Source: JAAYYY01 sp964579295 (lineage in GTDB: Bacteria > Chloroflexota > Anaerolineae > Promineifilales > Promineifilaceae). Taken from it: a stretch of DNA of 64,000 nucleotides. The position numbers and the translations under genes are program-made. This document shows, piece after piece, positions 23,403 through 32,522 of the stretch. Within the stretch, counting starts at the first letter, position 1. Each line of letters starts with the position of its first letter. Below the pieces are notes generated by a model. That model was not told where the DNA came from. It made no database searches and saw only the letters and a program-made list of their open reading frames with translations. The stretch spans positions 1 through 64,000 of the forward strand of contig CAZOGK010000006.1 in NCBI GenBank assembly GCA_964579295.1. Reading direction: 5' to 3'.

Positions 23403-25505
23403 TTAGTCGTTGTTGACGATAAGCGGCAGGAAGAGCATGTACTGCTGCGCCGTGGTCATCAGCTCCAGGCTATCGCTCACTTCTGGATCGCCCTGCGACG
23501 TGGCCGTGACCATCACGGCATCCTGGGCGCCGTGCGCGGCGTCCGCCGGGATCTGCACCGACACGGTAAGCTCGGCGCTCGCGCCCGGCTGGAGATCCAC
23601 GCTCGGCGGAGCGACGTCGGTCGGCCAGCTATTGCCGGCGAGGGTCACCGTAAAGGTGTCAGGAACGTTGCCGGTGTTGCTGATGACGATGGTGTAGGCG
23701 ACGGTAGCGCCGACATAATCTGACTGCGCCGTTGTCGCCGCGCTGAGGTCAACGCCGTAGATAGCCTCGATAACGGCCGTCGTCGTCAGTGACGCCGTAT
23801 CGGTGACGCTGTTGTCGGCGTCCGAGGTCGCCGTCACAACGGTGACGTTAGTGTCGCCATCGGCAGCGGCCGCGTCGACGGTCACCTCAACCGTGAAGTT
23901 AAAGGCGTCGCCGGGAGCGAGCGTGCCCGTATTGCTGGCGCTGAGCGTGGCCGCCCAGCCGCTCGCCACGGTCAGCGCAAAGCTGTCATCCGTGGCGCCC
24001 GTGTTGGTGACTGTCATGTTGTAGGTGACGACCGCGCCGACGAGCCCGGTCATGGCCTGATCGGGCGACAGCTCGACGCCGTACTCCTCCTGCACACCAG
24101 CGACGTGGTTGTGGACGTAGACCTGTTCCACCTCATCGCTGGCCAGAACGGCGAAGCCCATCTCCGGCGTGAGCAGCTGCTTCGTCGTCGTCGGGTCGTT
24201 AATGGCGACATAGGTGTCATCGTCGCCGATGAAGATTTCCGGTTCTATGGCATGGATAGCCTCGAAGCGGAGGAGCTCGGGCTCGTCAGTCGGCGGCGGC
24301 GGGCAGTTGTAGCTGTCGCCCCCGGCGAAGACAAGGTCGGGCAGGTCGGCGCTCTGCACGCAGACGTTGCCGCCCCCTTCCTTGCTGACGGTGATCACCT
24401 TGACCTGGTTGTTGCCGGCATCGACGGCCATCGTCGGGCGCGTGTCCTGCGTGCTGAAGAGCGCCACGGGGTGCAGCGAATAGGCGCCATCGGCGGCGCG
24501 CTTGACCACCGCCACCAGCGGATCGCCAGGGCCGGTCAGGTTCGTCTTCACCGTGGCGACGAGGAGATTGCCCGGCGCCGGCGATAGCTTGAGATGATCG
24601 TCGGCGGCGCCGGCGGAAAACAGGTTGGTCAGGCCAGCTTCCAGCGACCAGCCGGCTTCAGGGTCAGCGCCGGCGCTGTCTGGCCGCACGGCCAGGTAGA
24701 AGTTGCCGGTGGTCTGATTGGACCACATCACGGCCACTTTGGGGCCCTCGGCGTCGTTAAAGGCGGCGAGGGCAGAGATGTCTTCCATCACCAGGCCAAC
24801 TGCTTCAGGAAAGTCGAGCACAAACGGCTCTCCCCAATCCGTGGCATCGGCGGGGTTGCTGGCGTTGACGTAGACCTGATAGCCACTGTCGCCCCGGCGC
24901 GAGACATAGCTGATCCACAGGCGCCCCGTACTGTCGCGGTCCATGACCAGCGCCCGGGTGATGTCCTCGTTAATGGTGACATCCTCGAAGCCGGTATCAA
25001 GTGACCAGGTCCCGGCGTTATAGCTATAGCGCTTCAATTTGGCCTGGTTGTCCGCGTTACTGTTAAAGGAGGGGTTGCCATGCTCGACATGGGTGGCGAT
25101 GTAGACCTTGCCTTCGCCGCTGTCCATGAGGACGTCGGCCTGCGCCCCGTAGCTATCGTTGACATGGATGCGCGTATCGACGACGACGCCGGAGTCCACC
25201 CAGTCATGACTGGTCGGGTCCAGGCGATGGATGGTATAGGCGTCGCTCTCGGGGCCAAAGAGGACACCCCACCAGTAGCCATCATGCCACCACAGCTTGC
25301 TTTCGGCGCCCTTGGCCGTTGGCTCATCCACCGAATTGGGCTCGGCAACCGTACCGGCGTAGGAATGGTTGAGATAGCCGGCAACGCCCAGAGGCGTCGC
25401 GGCCAGGGCGACGAGCGTCGTCGCCATTAAGGCGACAACGGCCACGATGACCAGAACGGCCAGGCGGCGACGGTTCGGGCTACTTACCTGTCTGTAAAAC
25501 GTCAT
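23403..25505 (-). CDS. Exported propeller-like protein with two C-terminal NEW3/CARDB-like domains
   Basis: About 700 residues from ATG 25505 (GGAGG 9 nt before; the TTG at 25511 is closer to it). Signal peptide about 16-36. Residues about 40-480 are homologous to the downstream neighbour (WWHDGYWWGVLFGPESDAYT, DHLKLSPAPGNLLVATVKTN). Two Ig-like domains of about 95 residues follow, each opening YGVELSPDQAMTG / YGVDLSAATTAQ and containing YNMTVTNTGATDDSFALTV / YTIVISNTGNVPDTFTVTL. The protein ends FLPLIVNND, an LPxI-type terminus. Secreted or surface; ligand unknown. Lies 48 bp downstream of the pseudokinase-like gene and may be read from the same transcript. Confidence 0.82.
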   Translation of the reverse strand: MTFYRQVSSPNRRRLAVLVIVAVVALMATTLVALAATPLGVAGYLNHSYAGTVAEPNSVDEPTAKGAESKLWWHDGYWWGVLFGPESDAYTIHRLDPTSHDWVDSGVVVDTRIHVNDSYGAQADVLMDSGEGKVYIATHVEHGNPSFNSNADNQAKLKRYSYNAGTWSLDTGFEDVTINEDITRALVMDRDSTGRLWISYVSRRGDSGYQVYVNASNPADATDWGEPFVLDFPEAVGLVMEDISALAAFNDAEGPKVAVMWSNQTTGNFYLAVRPDSAGADPEAGWSLEAGLTNLFSAGAADDHLKLSPAPGNLLVATVKTNLTGPGDPLVAVVKRAADGAYSLHPVALFSTQDTRPTMAVDAGNNQVKVITVSKEGGGNVCVQSADLPDLVFAGGDSYNCPPPPTDEPELLRFEAIHAIEPEIFIGDDDTYVAINDPTTTKQLLTPEMGFAVLASDEVEQVYVHNHVAGVQEEYGVELSPDQAMTGLVGAVVTYNMTVTNTGATDDSFALTVASGWAATLSASNTGTLAPGDAFNFTVEVTVDAAAADGDTNVTVVTATSDADNSVTDTASLTTTAVIEAIYGVDLSAATTAQSDYVGATVAYTIVISNTGNVPDTFTVTLAGNSWPTDVAPPSVDLQPGASAELTVSVQIPADAAHGAQDAVMVTATSQGDPEVSDSLELMTTAQQYMLFLPLIVNND

Positions 25506-25553
25506 TGTCAAGAACCTCCATTTTCACATAACTCACTACGATAAGTCACAAGG

Positions 25554-27054
25554 TCAGGACGCTGCCAGAGGGCTGTCCGAGTTCCCCGCGTTGTCGCCCG
25601 GCAGGGGCGGCGTCGCCGTCGGGGGCNNNNNNNNNNNNNNNNNNNNNNNNNNNNNNNNNNNNNNNNNNNNNNNNNNNNNNNNNNNNNNNNNNNNNNNNNN
25701 NNNNNNNNNNNNNNNNNNNNNNNNNNGTCGCCGTGGGCGGCGGTGGCGGCGGCAGCGGCGGATTGGTGGCGGTCGCCGCCAGCGTCGGCGTCGGCTGCGG
25801 CAAGATGACGCGGCTGGGCGAGGGTAGGGGCGGCGGTCCGCCGCCGCCGAGGAGAGCGCTGTCCCCACGGGTGGGCGTTGCCCTCGGCGTTGTCGTGGCA
25901 GTGGGACTGGGCGTTATGGGCGCGCCGCCGCCGGTGCCCGTGTTGGCGCGGCGCGTCGGCGCCAGCGTTGGGGTTGGTCGCGGTGTGGTGCGCGAGCCGG
26001 AGAGCGGCCGGCCGCCCGGGACGGCTAACAGCGTCGGCGACTGCACCGGCTCTGCTTCCTCGGGTAAATCGCTGTTGGCGAGCTGCGACAGCGTGCCGCT
26101 TTGCAGCAGCAGCCACGCGCCGCTGGTCAGCGCCAGCAGGGCGAGGACGAGCAGCGCGCCCGCGGTTGCCAGGAAGGGCAGCGGCGGGCGAAGCCGGACA
26201 GCCGGCGCATAGACACGGACAGGCGCCGCGGACGCGGTGACGGCAGCGGCCGGCTCAGGCGGCGGCTCATTGCCGAGGGCGCGGCCAACGGCGCTCTGCA
26301 GGGCGCCAAAGGTCTGGAAGCGCATCCAGCCATTGGGCTGCAGACAGGTGTCTACCAGCCGCAGGATAGGCGCAGGCAGATCCGGGCAGCGCTCGCGCAG
26401 CGGCGTGGTAACCCAGCCGTCCTCGCCGCGCGTCGCCGCCGGCGCCCCGGCCAGCAGATAGTAAAGGATAGCCCCCAGTGAATAGATGTTGCTGCGCCCG
26501 TCTATGGCGGCGCCGCGCCGCTGCTCGGGCGAAAGGAAGGCCAGCTCATCGTCGGGCAGGAGCGGCAGGACGGCATCGACGAGTGCGGTGGGGAAATCCA
26601 GGCCGAGCAGGCTGGGCGACTGCTCCTGGTCAAGCAGGATGTTCTGCGGCAGCAGCAGCTTATGGATCAACCCCTGCTGCAGGCCCTGGTCGAGCAGGTG
26701 AGCCAGCCGGTCCACGAGGGCAAGCGCTTCGCCCGCAGGCAGCGGGTCGGGCGCGGCGCCGGACAGCGGCTCCACGGTCGTGGCGCCGCCGCCGCGATAG
26801 ACGAGGTAGAGATTGCCATCCTCGTCGTTGCCTGCGTCCTGGATGGCGGCGTAGGAAGCGGCGCGAAGCCGGCCCATCGCGTTCTGCGTCCAGCGCAAAT
26901 CCTGGCGGAGCCGCCCCGCGGTCAGGGAGACAGGCCACTGCTGCAGCAGCAGCCGCTCGTCGCTGCCGTCCGGCGCGGCGCTATACAGGTCACCCAGGGC
27001 GCCGGAAGCGATGTGGTGTATGAGCTGGTAGTTCCCGATGATATCGTCGTGCAT
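25554..27054 (-). CDS. Membrane-anchored Ser/Thr-kinase-like protein, probable pseudokinase (assembly gap in C-terminal linker)
   Basis: Residues about 8-265 follow the protein-kinase fold: glycine loop IASGALGDLYS, LSPEQRRG in the APE position, and SNIYSLGAILYYLLAG in the helix-F position. The ATP-anchoring Lys is not evident (ERLLLQQWP), the catalytic HRD Asp is absent (IHKLLLPQN), and DFG reads DFP. One transmembrane helix (about 296-318) leads into an extracellular Pro/Thr-rich tail. The 100-N gap (25627-25726) falls in the tail. After it the credible frame is the one ending PLPGDNAGNSDSPLAAS at 25554, not the one continuing to 25546. Probably a regulator or scaffold tied to the upstream polysaccharide genes (29 bp from the propeller gene). 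Confidence 0.72.
25627..25726. other. Assembly gap (100 N)
   Basis: Exactly 100 N inside the Pro/Thr-coding tail of the kinase-like gene. The coding frame changes across it, so the true length is not 100 modulo 3. Confidence 0.98.
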
Positions 27055-27083
27055 CGTAGTCCATCCTCAAACGACTGCCGTTA

Positions 27084-29288
27084 CTACTGGCCGGAGGGCT
27101 GAAAAACGACTTCCAGCTGGTAGGGCGTTGTGGTCAGCGCACCGTCGTTGCTGACGTAGACAAAAAAGCTGCCGGCCGGTTGGCTGCCGAGCGCGGCCGT
27201 CTTCTCCGGCGCGCTATTGCCAACGTTGAGCAGGAAGGCGCGCTGGTCGCAGTCTGGTCCGTAGTAGACTGCAATCTGCCCATCTTCGGGTGTAAAGCCG
27301 GTGAGATGGACGGTGATCGTCCCGCCTGTTCCGGTGGTAAAGCGATACCAGTCATGGACGTCTTCCGGCTGGAATGATTGCGCGGCGTTCAGGGCGAGCG
27401 GATAAGCCTCCTCGCAGCTATCGTTCGGCTCGCCGACTAGGTTGTGGTGCGGCACGGATAGCAGCGGTAGGTAGGAGAGGCTGCTCGGGGGGTCGCCGGT
27501 AGCAACGGGCGTCACCGTGGGCGTGGCCGTCGCCGTCGCGGACACGGTGGCGGTTGCCGTCGCCGTCGCGGGCGCCGTGGCCGTGGCGGGCGCTGTTGGC
27601 GTCGCGGGCGCCGTCGTATTGGTGGGGGTGGGCGCCGGCGCTGGCAGGCGCAGCTCGTAGAGCCGGCCATCATTTTCCAGAGGGTTGTCATTGTTATCGA
27701 CGCCGCGATCGACAATGTAGAAGCTGGTCAGGCTGGCATTGTCGCTGCTCGGCGCCAGGGTGATGCCCGCCGGTTTGACCGGCACGGCGATGGCGATATT
27801 GATCGTGCGCACCAGCTCGCCGCCGGTTGTCACTTCATAGATGTAGGCGTCGCCGTCCGGGTTGACGTAGCTGTCGAGGACGAGCAGGTTACCGCTGACC
27901 GGGTCAAAGGCGATCCCTTCCGGGTCCGCCGCGCCCAGCCCCGCGACGTCGAAGGAGCTGACCGTAATGACGTCGTCCTCGAAGACCCCGCCGGGCCCGG
28001 CGCGCACCTCGTACACGTCGCGATCACTGCCATCGATAACAAACAGGCGCGGGCCGGTAGGACCGGCCGGGTCATAGGCGATCCCTTCCGGGTCGCCGCT
28101 GCTGAACTCGTTTGTGCTCAGCGTGGAGATGAGGTCGCTGGACGCGGGGTTGCTATCGGGCGCGCGATTGACCTGATAGATGCGGTCGGCGTCGTCGTCG
28201 GAGTAGAAGTAGATGGTTCCAGAACGGAAGGCGACGCCGGTCGGCTCCTTCGTAATGGTGCGAATGTCGCTCGCTCCTGTCAGGAAGCGGAGGCCCGCCG
28301 TCGTCTCCCGCGTCACGACGAACACGGTGGCGCCGCCGAAGATCAGCGACATCTCGTCGACCTCGGAATCGCTGATGACCAGGCGGTTGGCCGCGGGCCA
28401 ATAGGTGACGCCGGCCGGGTCCGGGCTGGGCGGGAGAAAGAGGGAAGTGAGGGTCAGGCTCACCTGGACGGCGTTCTCAGCCTCTGCCGCCAGTGGCACG
28501 GCCTGCGGCCACCATTCGCTGGCGCTGCTCTGGCCCAGCACGTAGAGGCTCTGCGCGCCGGAGTCGTCCGTCCGGTCCTGGCTGGGGGCAAAGAGCATGG
28601 TGTGGGCGTCGCCCGGCGCGTGGGCGGGCAGCGCATGGCTGGCCTGCAGCACGCCGGCGGTCGAAAATTCGTATAGCCGGCGCGCCTCCTGACTGAGCAG
28701 GTAGAGATGGCTATCAGCGGCGTTAAAGGCGAGCAGATCGGCCGGGGCCAGCCCGAGCTGTGCCAGATCGACGGCGACGCCGGGGCCGGCGGCTGCGGAT
28801 GGGGCCGCGGGCAGGCGCAGCACGCTGCTGCCGCTTTCGTCGAGCAGGTAATAGAGCCCGGCGGCCGCGTCGAGGGCCAGGGCGCGGGCGCCGGCCGCGG
28901 CGTCGCTCTGCCCTGCCGGCTGCCGCTCGCCGCCGGGGGCGGCAGTGAAGAAGGCGCCGCTGGCCGGGTCGAGCAGATGCAGCCGGTTTGTCTCCGCGTC
29001 GAAGGCAAGCCGGGACGCGGCTTCAGCGCCGTCCGCCAGCGTCAGCGGCATCAGGCCGCCGGCGGCCGGCAGGAGATAATCAAGAGCGCCCTGCGGCGGC
29101 GCCAGCAGCTCGGCCGGCCGGCTTACCCAGACCGTTTGCCGCTGCGCTGCCTCGTCGGCGCGCGCCACGAGGAAGAAGAGCGGCATGGCGAGGAGAAGCA
29201 GCAGCGGCGGCAGGGCGCGGCGCGGCCGGAGCCGCTCTCCGCCTGCCGGCCGGTACGGTGTCGTGTGACGAGCGTCCTGGTCAGCCAT
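27084..29288 (-). CDS. Exported beta-propeller protein with Pro/Thr linker and C-terminal PPC-like domain
   Basis: 734 residues. A basic N-terminus then a hydrophobic segment (about 26-43) form a signal anchor. Residues about 60-540 are propeller-like, with NHL/SdiA-regulated-type blades: PTGVAFRSGTIYFYSDDDAD, DPEGIAYDPAGPTGPRLFVI and DPEGIAFDPVSGNLLVLDSY. A Thr/Ala/Pro linker (about 550-610) is followed by SYLPLLSV and then a bacterial pre-peptidase C-terminal (PPC)-like beta domain (NDSCEEAYPL, DVHDWYRFTTGTGGTITVHL, FFVYVSNDG). It overlaps the upstream lyase-like gene by 8 bp. Extracellular; perhaps an EPS-binding or surface-display protein. Confidence 0.78.
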   Translation of the reverse strand: MADQDARHTTPYRPAGGERLRPRRALPPLLLLLAMPLFFLVARADEAAQRQTVWVSRPAELLAPPQGALDYLLPAAGGLMPLTLADGAEAASRLAFDAETNRLHLLDPASGAFFTAAPGGERQPAGQSDAAAGARALALDAAAGLYYLLDESGSSVLRLPAAPSAAAGPGVAVDLAQLGLAPADLLAFNAADSHLYLLSQEARRLYEFSTAGVLQASHALPAHAPGDAHTMLFAPSQDRTDDSGAQSLYVLGQSSASEWWPQAVPLAAEAENAVQVSLTLTSLFLPPSPDPAGVTYWPAANRLVISDSEVDEMSLIFGGATVFVVTRETTAGLRFLTGASDIRTITKEPTGVAFRSGTIYFYSDDDADRIYQVNRAPDSNPASSDLISTLSTNEFSSGDPEGIAYDPAGPTGPRLFVIDGSDRDVYEVRAGPGGVFEDDVITVSSFDVAGLGAADPEGIAFDPVSGNLLVLDSYVNPDGDAYIYEVTTGGELVRTINIAIAVPVKPAGITLAPSSDNASLTSFYIVDRGVDNNDNPLENDGRLYELRLPAPAPTPTNTTAPATPTAPATATAPATATATATVSATATATPTVTPVATGDPPSSLSYLPLLSVPHHNLVGEPNDSCEEAYPLALNAAQSFQPEDVHDWYRFTTGTGGTITVHLTGFTPEDGQIAVYYGPDCDQRAFLLNVGNSAPEKTAALGSQPAGSFFVYVSNDGALTTTPYQLEVVFQPSGQ

Positions 29289-30588
29289 CAGCCTGCTCCG
29301 TTATTGCGGTTGTATTACTCTCGCCGGCCTGCTGGTCTTCCGGGTCGCCATGCGTCCAGTCGGTCCAGCCCATGTTCTTGCCCGGCCGCGCTGGCGTATG
29401 CGCGGGGAAACCGGCGTCGTAAGCGGCATTCAGTAGCCAGACCTGCCATTCGTCGTCGCCTCTGGCATCCCAGCCGATATCATAGAGAAAACGGGCGGCG
29501 CGCAGCAGCGCCTGCTCCTGCCACTGCCAGGCCGGGTAGCCGGCGCGGTGCAGCAGCTCTGCCTGCACGATGGCCCCCTGCAGCGCCTCCCAGGCGTATT
29601 GCGTCTCGTTGGGCGGCCAGCGGAACGAGCCAGCGCGGCGCATTTCTTCGGGCAAAGCGCCGCCGACATCATGGCCTTCAATCGTCGCGCCGGGCGGGTT
29701 GATGCCCACCGGCTGCTCCGGGTCGCCCTGCCAGGTGAGGCGGCCGTAGGTAAAACCGTCATACGCCTCGCGATTGCCCAGCCAGCCATGGAAGACGGTT
29801 GCCGCCCGTTCCAGCTCCGCGTCGTCGCCCAGATAACGGGCGACTGCCACGCGCGCGGCGCCGCAGTGGGTGCCAAAATTGTTGGGCCGGCCCTCGTGGC
29901 AGGTCGCCAGCGAATAGGCGCCGCTGTCGCCGCTAAAGGTGGTCTGCCGCAGCTCGCGCAGCCAGGCGCGGAAGGTGGCATCTACGGCTTCCTCGGCCGG
30001 CAGGTTGACGAGATCGGCGGCGATGACGTAGGGAGGCAGGTTGCGGGCGACGGCGAGAATGCCCGTCTGGTCGGGCGGTTCGAGGCTATCCATCGCCTGC
30101 TGCAGGCCGGCAATCACCTCGTCGCGGTAATGCGTCTCGCCGGTGCGCGCGTAGACCAGGGCGCGCGCCAGCAGAGAGACATCGCCCATGTCGTCCTGGT
30201 CGCCGATCTGCAGGTGGGGCAGCGGGGCGTCGGCCACTGCCAGCAGCTGCTCCCAGGCCGGGCCGCTCTGTGGCCGCTCGGCCAGCACGTCGTGCGCGAG
30301 CCAGAGGCCGAGGTAAGGCCGGGCCGGGTGCGCGGCGGCAACGCCGGGCGTGAGCGTTGGCGTGGGCCGCGCATGATCCCCGGCCGATGGGTAGGCAGGC
30401 GGGGCCAGGGTTGGCGCCGGCTGTGTCGCGGCCTGCGGGGAAGCGGTGGGAGCAGCCGTGGCAGGAGCGGGCGTGGGCGATGGCTGCCGGTCAGCGGTCG
30501 TGGTCGCCGGCTCGCTCAGCTCCGCCGTGCAGGCAGCTGCCAGGAGCAGGATGGCGAGGAGGGCGAGCGGCGTGGAGAGGGACGGCAT
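29281..30588 (-). CDS. Lipoprotein with alginate-lyase-like domain
   Basis: 435 residues. Signal peptide with lipobox LLAAAC (Cys about residue 20), then a Pro/Thr/Ala linker to about residue 85, then the helical lyase-like domain shared with the protein at 20619-21710. Matching blocks: LLARALVYARTGETHYRDEV, NLPPYVIAADLVNLPAEE, RPNNFGTHCGAARVAVARYLGD (about 234-255), SFRWPPNETQYAWEALQGA, LHRAGYPAWQWQEQALLRAA and TPARPGKNMGW. It is anchored to the outer face of the membrane. Its start shares one base with the upstream stop (TGATG). Position inside the polysaccharide operon suggests trimming or release of the exported polymer; substrate unproven. Confidence 0.8.
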   Translation of the reverse strand: MPSLSTPLALLAILLLAAACTAELSEPATTTADRQPSPTPAPATAAPTASPQAATQPAPTLAPPAYPSAGDHARPTPTLTPGVAAAHPARPYLGLWLAHDVLAERPQSGPAWEQLLAVADAPLPHLQIGDQDDMGDVSLLARALVYARTGETHYRDEVIAGLQQAMDSLEPPDQTGILAVARNLPPYVIAADLVNLPAEEAVDATFRAWLRELRQTTFSGDSGAYSLATCHEGRPNNFGTHCGAARVAVARYLGDDAELERAATVFHGWLGNREAYDGFTYGRLTWQGDPEQPVGINPPGATIEGHDVGGALPEEMRRAGSFRWPPNETQYAWEALQGAIVQAELLHRAGYPAWQWQEQALLRAARFLYDIGWDARGDDEWQVWLLNAAYDAGFPAHTPARPGKNMGWTDWTHGDPEDQQAGESNTTAITEQADG

Positions 30589-31481
30589 CAGCGGGCGCCC
30601 TCCGCCAGCAGCGGCAGCTGCGGCTGCAGGGCGCGCAGCCAGTCGATGCGCGCCTCGACGCGGGCGACTGTCGCCGGCGCCTGGCGCGCCAGGCTGCGCA
30701 GGTCGAAGAGGCCATAATCGTGGATCAGCAGCCCGTTGCCGGCCGGGCCGGGTACGACGAGGACGTTGCCGGCGCCAACAAAATCAAGGCAGCGCGCCTC
30801 CTCGTCGTAGACACGAAGGGTGGCGGCGACAAAGTGGCTGAGCTGCCGCCCGAAGTGCGCGTCGACGGCGGCCAGCATGGCCAGATCATCCTGCCCGAAG
30901 TCGGTAAAAAGGTCGCGGTGCGGCGGCGCAATATAGCGCTGCAGAGAGGCAAGGGCCGGCACGCGGCGCAGCGGGCTGTGCAGAATGGCGAAGCTGCTGG
31001 GCAGGACGAGATTGAAACTGTCGTTCCTGTACCAGGCCAGGATTACCTCATATTTGCGACGAAACTCGGCGGCGAGCGCTGCCAGCTCTGGCCCGCGCTG
31101 GCCGAGCGAGCGCCGGTATATCTTGAGCACGGTCTGCTCGCCGCCGTTGGACAGGAGAAAGAGGGTGCCGCCGGAGCCGTAAGCAAGTAGCTCGCAGCGC
31201 TCGTAGCGCAGCGCCAGCGCATCCGGCTGCAGCAGCAGGCGGCCCGCCCGCTCGGCCGCGCCGGGCAGCAGATGGTCGAGGGCGGCGACCAGGGCGCCGA
31301 TGCGGTTGTAATTCGCCTGGCGCGGCTTGAGCGCAGCCTGCAGCTCGGCGCTCAGGCTGCTCGCCGGCCGGGTAGGCGCGGTGACAACGGCGTCAAGCGC
31401 CTTATACCAGAGCTGCGAGCGCAGGGCTGCCAGCAGGCTGGCAGTGCGCTGGCCGGCGAGATCGGTAGGTGTAGCGGTCAT
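30588..31481 (-). CDS. Kinase-fold protein (LPS-kinase/APH-like), substrate unknown
   Basis: 297 residues from ATG 31481, which has AAAGGAG 5 nt upstream; the longer open frame to 31925 is a shadow of the deacetylase gene. Kinase-fold marks: glycine-rich GSGGTLFLLSNGG (about 104), the Lys in TVLKIYRR (about 119), CLDFVGAGNVLVV (about 231) placing Asp and Asn as in HxDxxxxN, and IHDYGLFDLR (about 254) as the DFG equivalent. The catalytic set therefore seems present, unlike the kinase-like protein at 25554. No transmembrane segment. The closest functional analogy is small-molecule, sugar or lipid kinases such as WaaP/Kdo kinases and aminoglycoside kinases. It sits between deacetylase and lyase genes. 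Confidence 0.68.
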   Translation of the reverse strand: MTATPTDLAGQRTASLLAALRSQLWYKALDAVVTAPTRPASSLSAELQAALKPRQANYNRIGALVAALDHLLPGAAERAGRLLLQPDALALRYERCELLAYGSGGTLFLLSNGGEQTVLKIYRRSLGQRGPELAALAAEFRRKYEVILAWYRNDSFNLVLPSSFAILHSPLRRVPALASLQRYIAPPHRDLFTDFGQDDLAMLAAVDAHFGRQLSHFVAATLRVYDEEARCLDFVGAGNVLVVPGPAGNGLLIHDYGLFDLRSLARQAPATVARVEARIDWLRALQPQLPLLAEGAR

Positions 31482-31518
31482 GCCGTCTCCTTTAGCCGTG
31501 CGGCTGCTGTGCAGGACG

Positions 31519-32517
31519 TCATCTCCGCGCCATCCTCCCCACCTGCTGAGCGGGGCCGAGCAGCAGCGACGCCTGGAGCAGGCGCGCGCGCAGCTCGGCG
31601 ACGGCGGCGCCGGGGCGGACGTTAATGCGGCGCAGCTCCAACAACTCATCGCGGCGGCGCAGATCGTTGAGGCCGCGGCGCGTCGTGAAGGCCAGCTTGA
31701 ATCCGGCTTCGGCGACGAGATCCACCGTCTCGCGCCGGTAATGGCCGCCGGGATAGGCGAAGATGGGCGCGACCTCGCCCACCTGGCTCGCCAGATCGTG
31801 CCAGGAGCCGGCAATCTCGGCGCGGGCGGCGGCGCGGTCGAGCCGCGCCAGGTTGGGGTGCGTGCGCGTATGGGCGCCCAGCGTGACGCCTTCGGCCGCG
31901 AGGCGGCGCAGCGCTCCCCAATCAAGCACCTGCGCCGGCGGCGGGGAAACTGCCAGACCGGCGGTGAGGCGCTCGGTCTCCTGCGGCACCTGCTCCGGGG
32001 CCACGCTCCACAAATACTGCTTGACCCGTTTCACAGCCTGGCGGCGCTGCGCTTCCGTTTCCAGGAAGAGGCGGCCGGCCGGGCTTTCGACAAAGCCGCC
32101 GCGCTCAGTATGGAGGAAGGCATTCTCTACCACGTCCCACCAGAAGACGGGCGCCTGCGCGTGGGCAAAGCCGCTGGGCACAAACAGGGTGACCGGTAGG
32201 CCGTGATGCTGCAGAATGGGCCAGGCAACGTCGGCGAACTCCTGGTAGGCATCGTCAAAGGTGAGCAGCAGGGCGCGCGGCGGCAGCGTGCGCCTCCCCG
32301 CGACGGCGGCAAGCAGATCGTCCATGCCAACCACGCGCGTATGCTCGACAAGGAAGGCCACCTGCGCGGCAAAGGCCGCCGCGTCGCCGACACGGTGGTA
32401 GGTGAGCGCGCGGAAGCGATAGGGCGCGCGCGGCTCAAGCCGCTCCAGGGCGGCGAACAGCCGGCTGGCTGCGGGGCTGCGCACGGCAGCACGGGCGAAA
32501 CGCTTCAACAAGCTCAC
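31519..32517 (-). CDS. Polysaccharide deacetylase family protein (CE4)
   Basis: 332 residues. NodB-fold motifs: LTYHRVGD near residue 40, LLLTFDDAYQEF (catalytic base Asp plus metal Asp), GAHTRTHPNLARL (metal His pair), IFAYPGGHY, and a late AGFKLAFTTRRGLN. These define CE4 enzymes that remove N- or O-acetyl groups from polysaccharides. No clear signal peptide, as in many EPS-locus members. The annotated GTG is only 1-2 nt from the purine stretch AGGGAGA, so a TTG at 32511 or 32508 may be the real start. It begins 5 bp after the ATP-grasp gene ends. Confidence 0.88.
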   Translation of the reverse strand: MSLLKRFARAAVRSPAASRLFAALERLEPRAPYRFRALTYHRVGDAAAFAAQVAFLVEHTRVVGMDDLLAAVAGRRTLPPRALLLTFDDAYQEFADVAWPILQHHGLPVTLFVPSGFAHAQAPVFWWDVVENAFLHTERGGFVESPAGRLFLETEAQRRQAVKRVKQYLWSVAPEQVPQETERLTAGLAVSPPPAQVLDWGALRRLAAEGVTLGAHTRTHPNLARLDRAAARAEIAGSWHDLASQVGEVAPIFAYPGGHYRRETVDLVAEAGFKLAFTTRRGLNDLRRRDELLELRRINVRPGAAVAELRARLLQASLLLGPAQQVGRMARR

Positions 32518-32522
32518 TCTCC

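Noticed and set aside
25546..25626. Kinase-like gene ending at 25546 in the pre-gap frame
   Set aside because: After the gap that frame gives APDGDAAPAGRQ..., unlike the Pro/Thr tail; the frame ending at 25554 continues the linker composition.
30588..31925. Longer 445-residue frame for the kinase-like gene
   Set aside because: The first part overlaps the deacetylase gene and is Arg/Ala/Pro/Ser shadow sequence; ATG 31481 has AAAGGAG.
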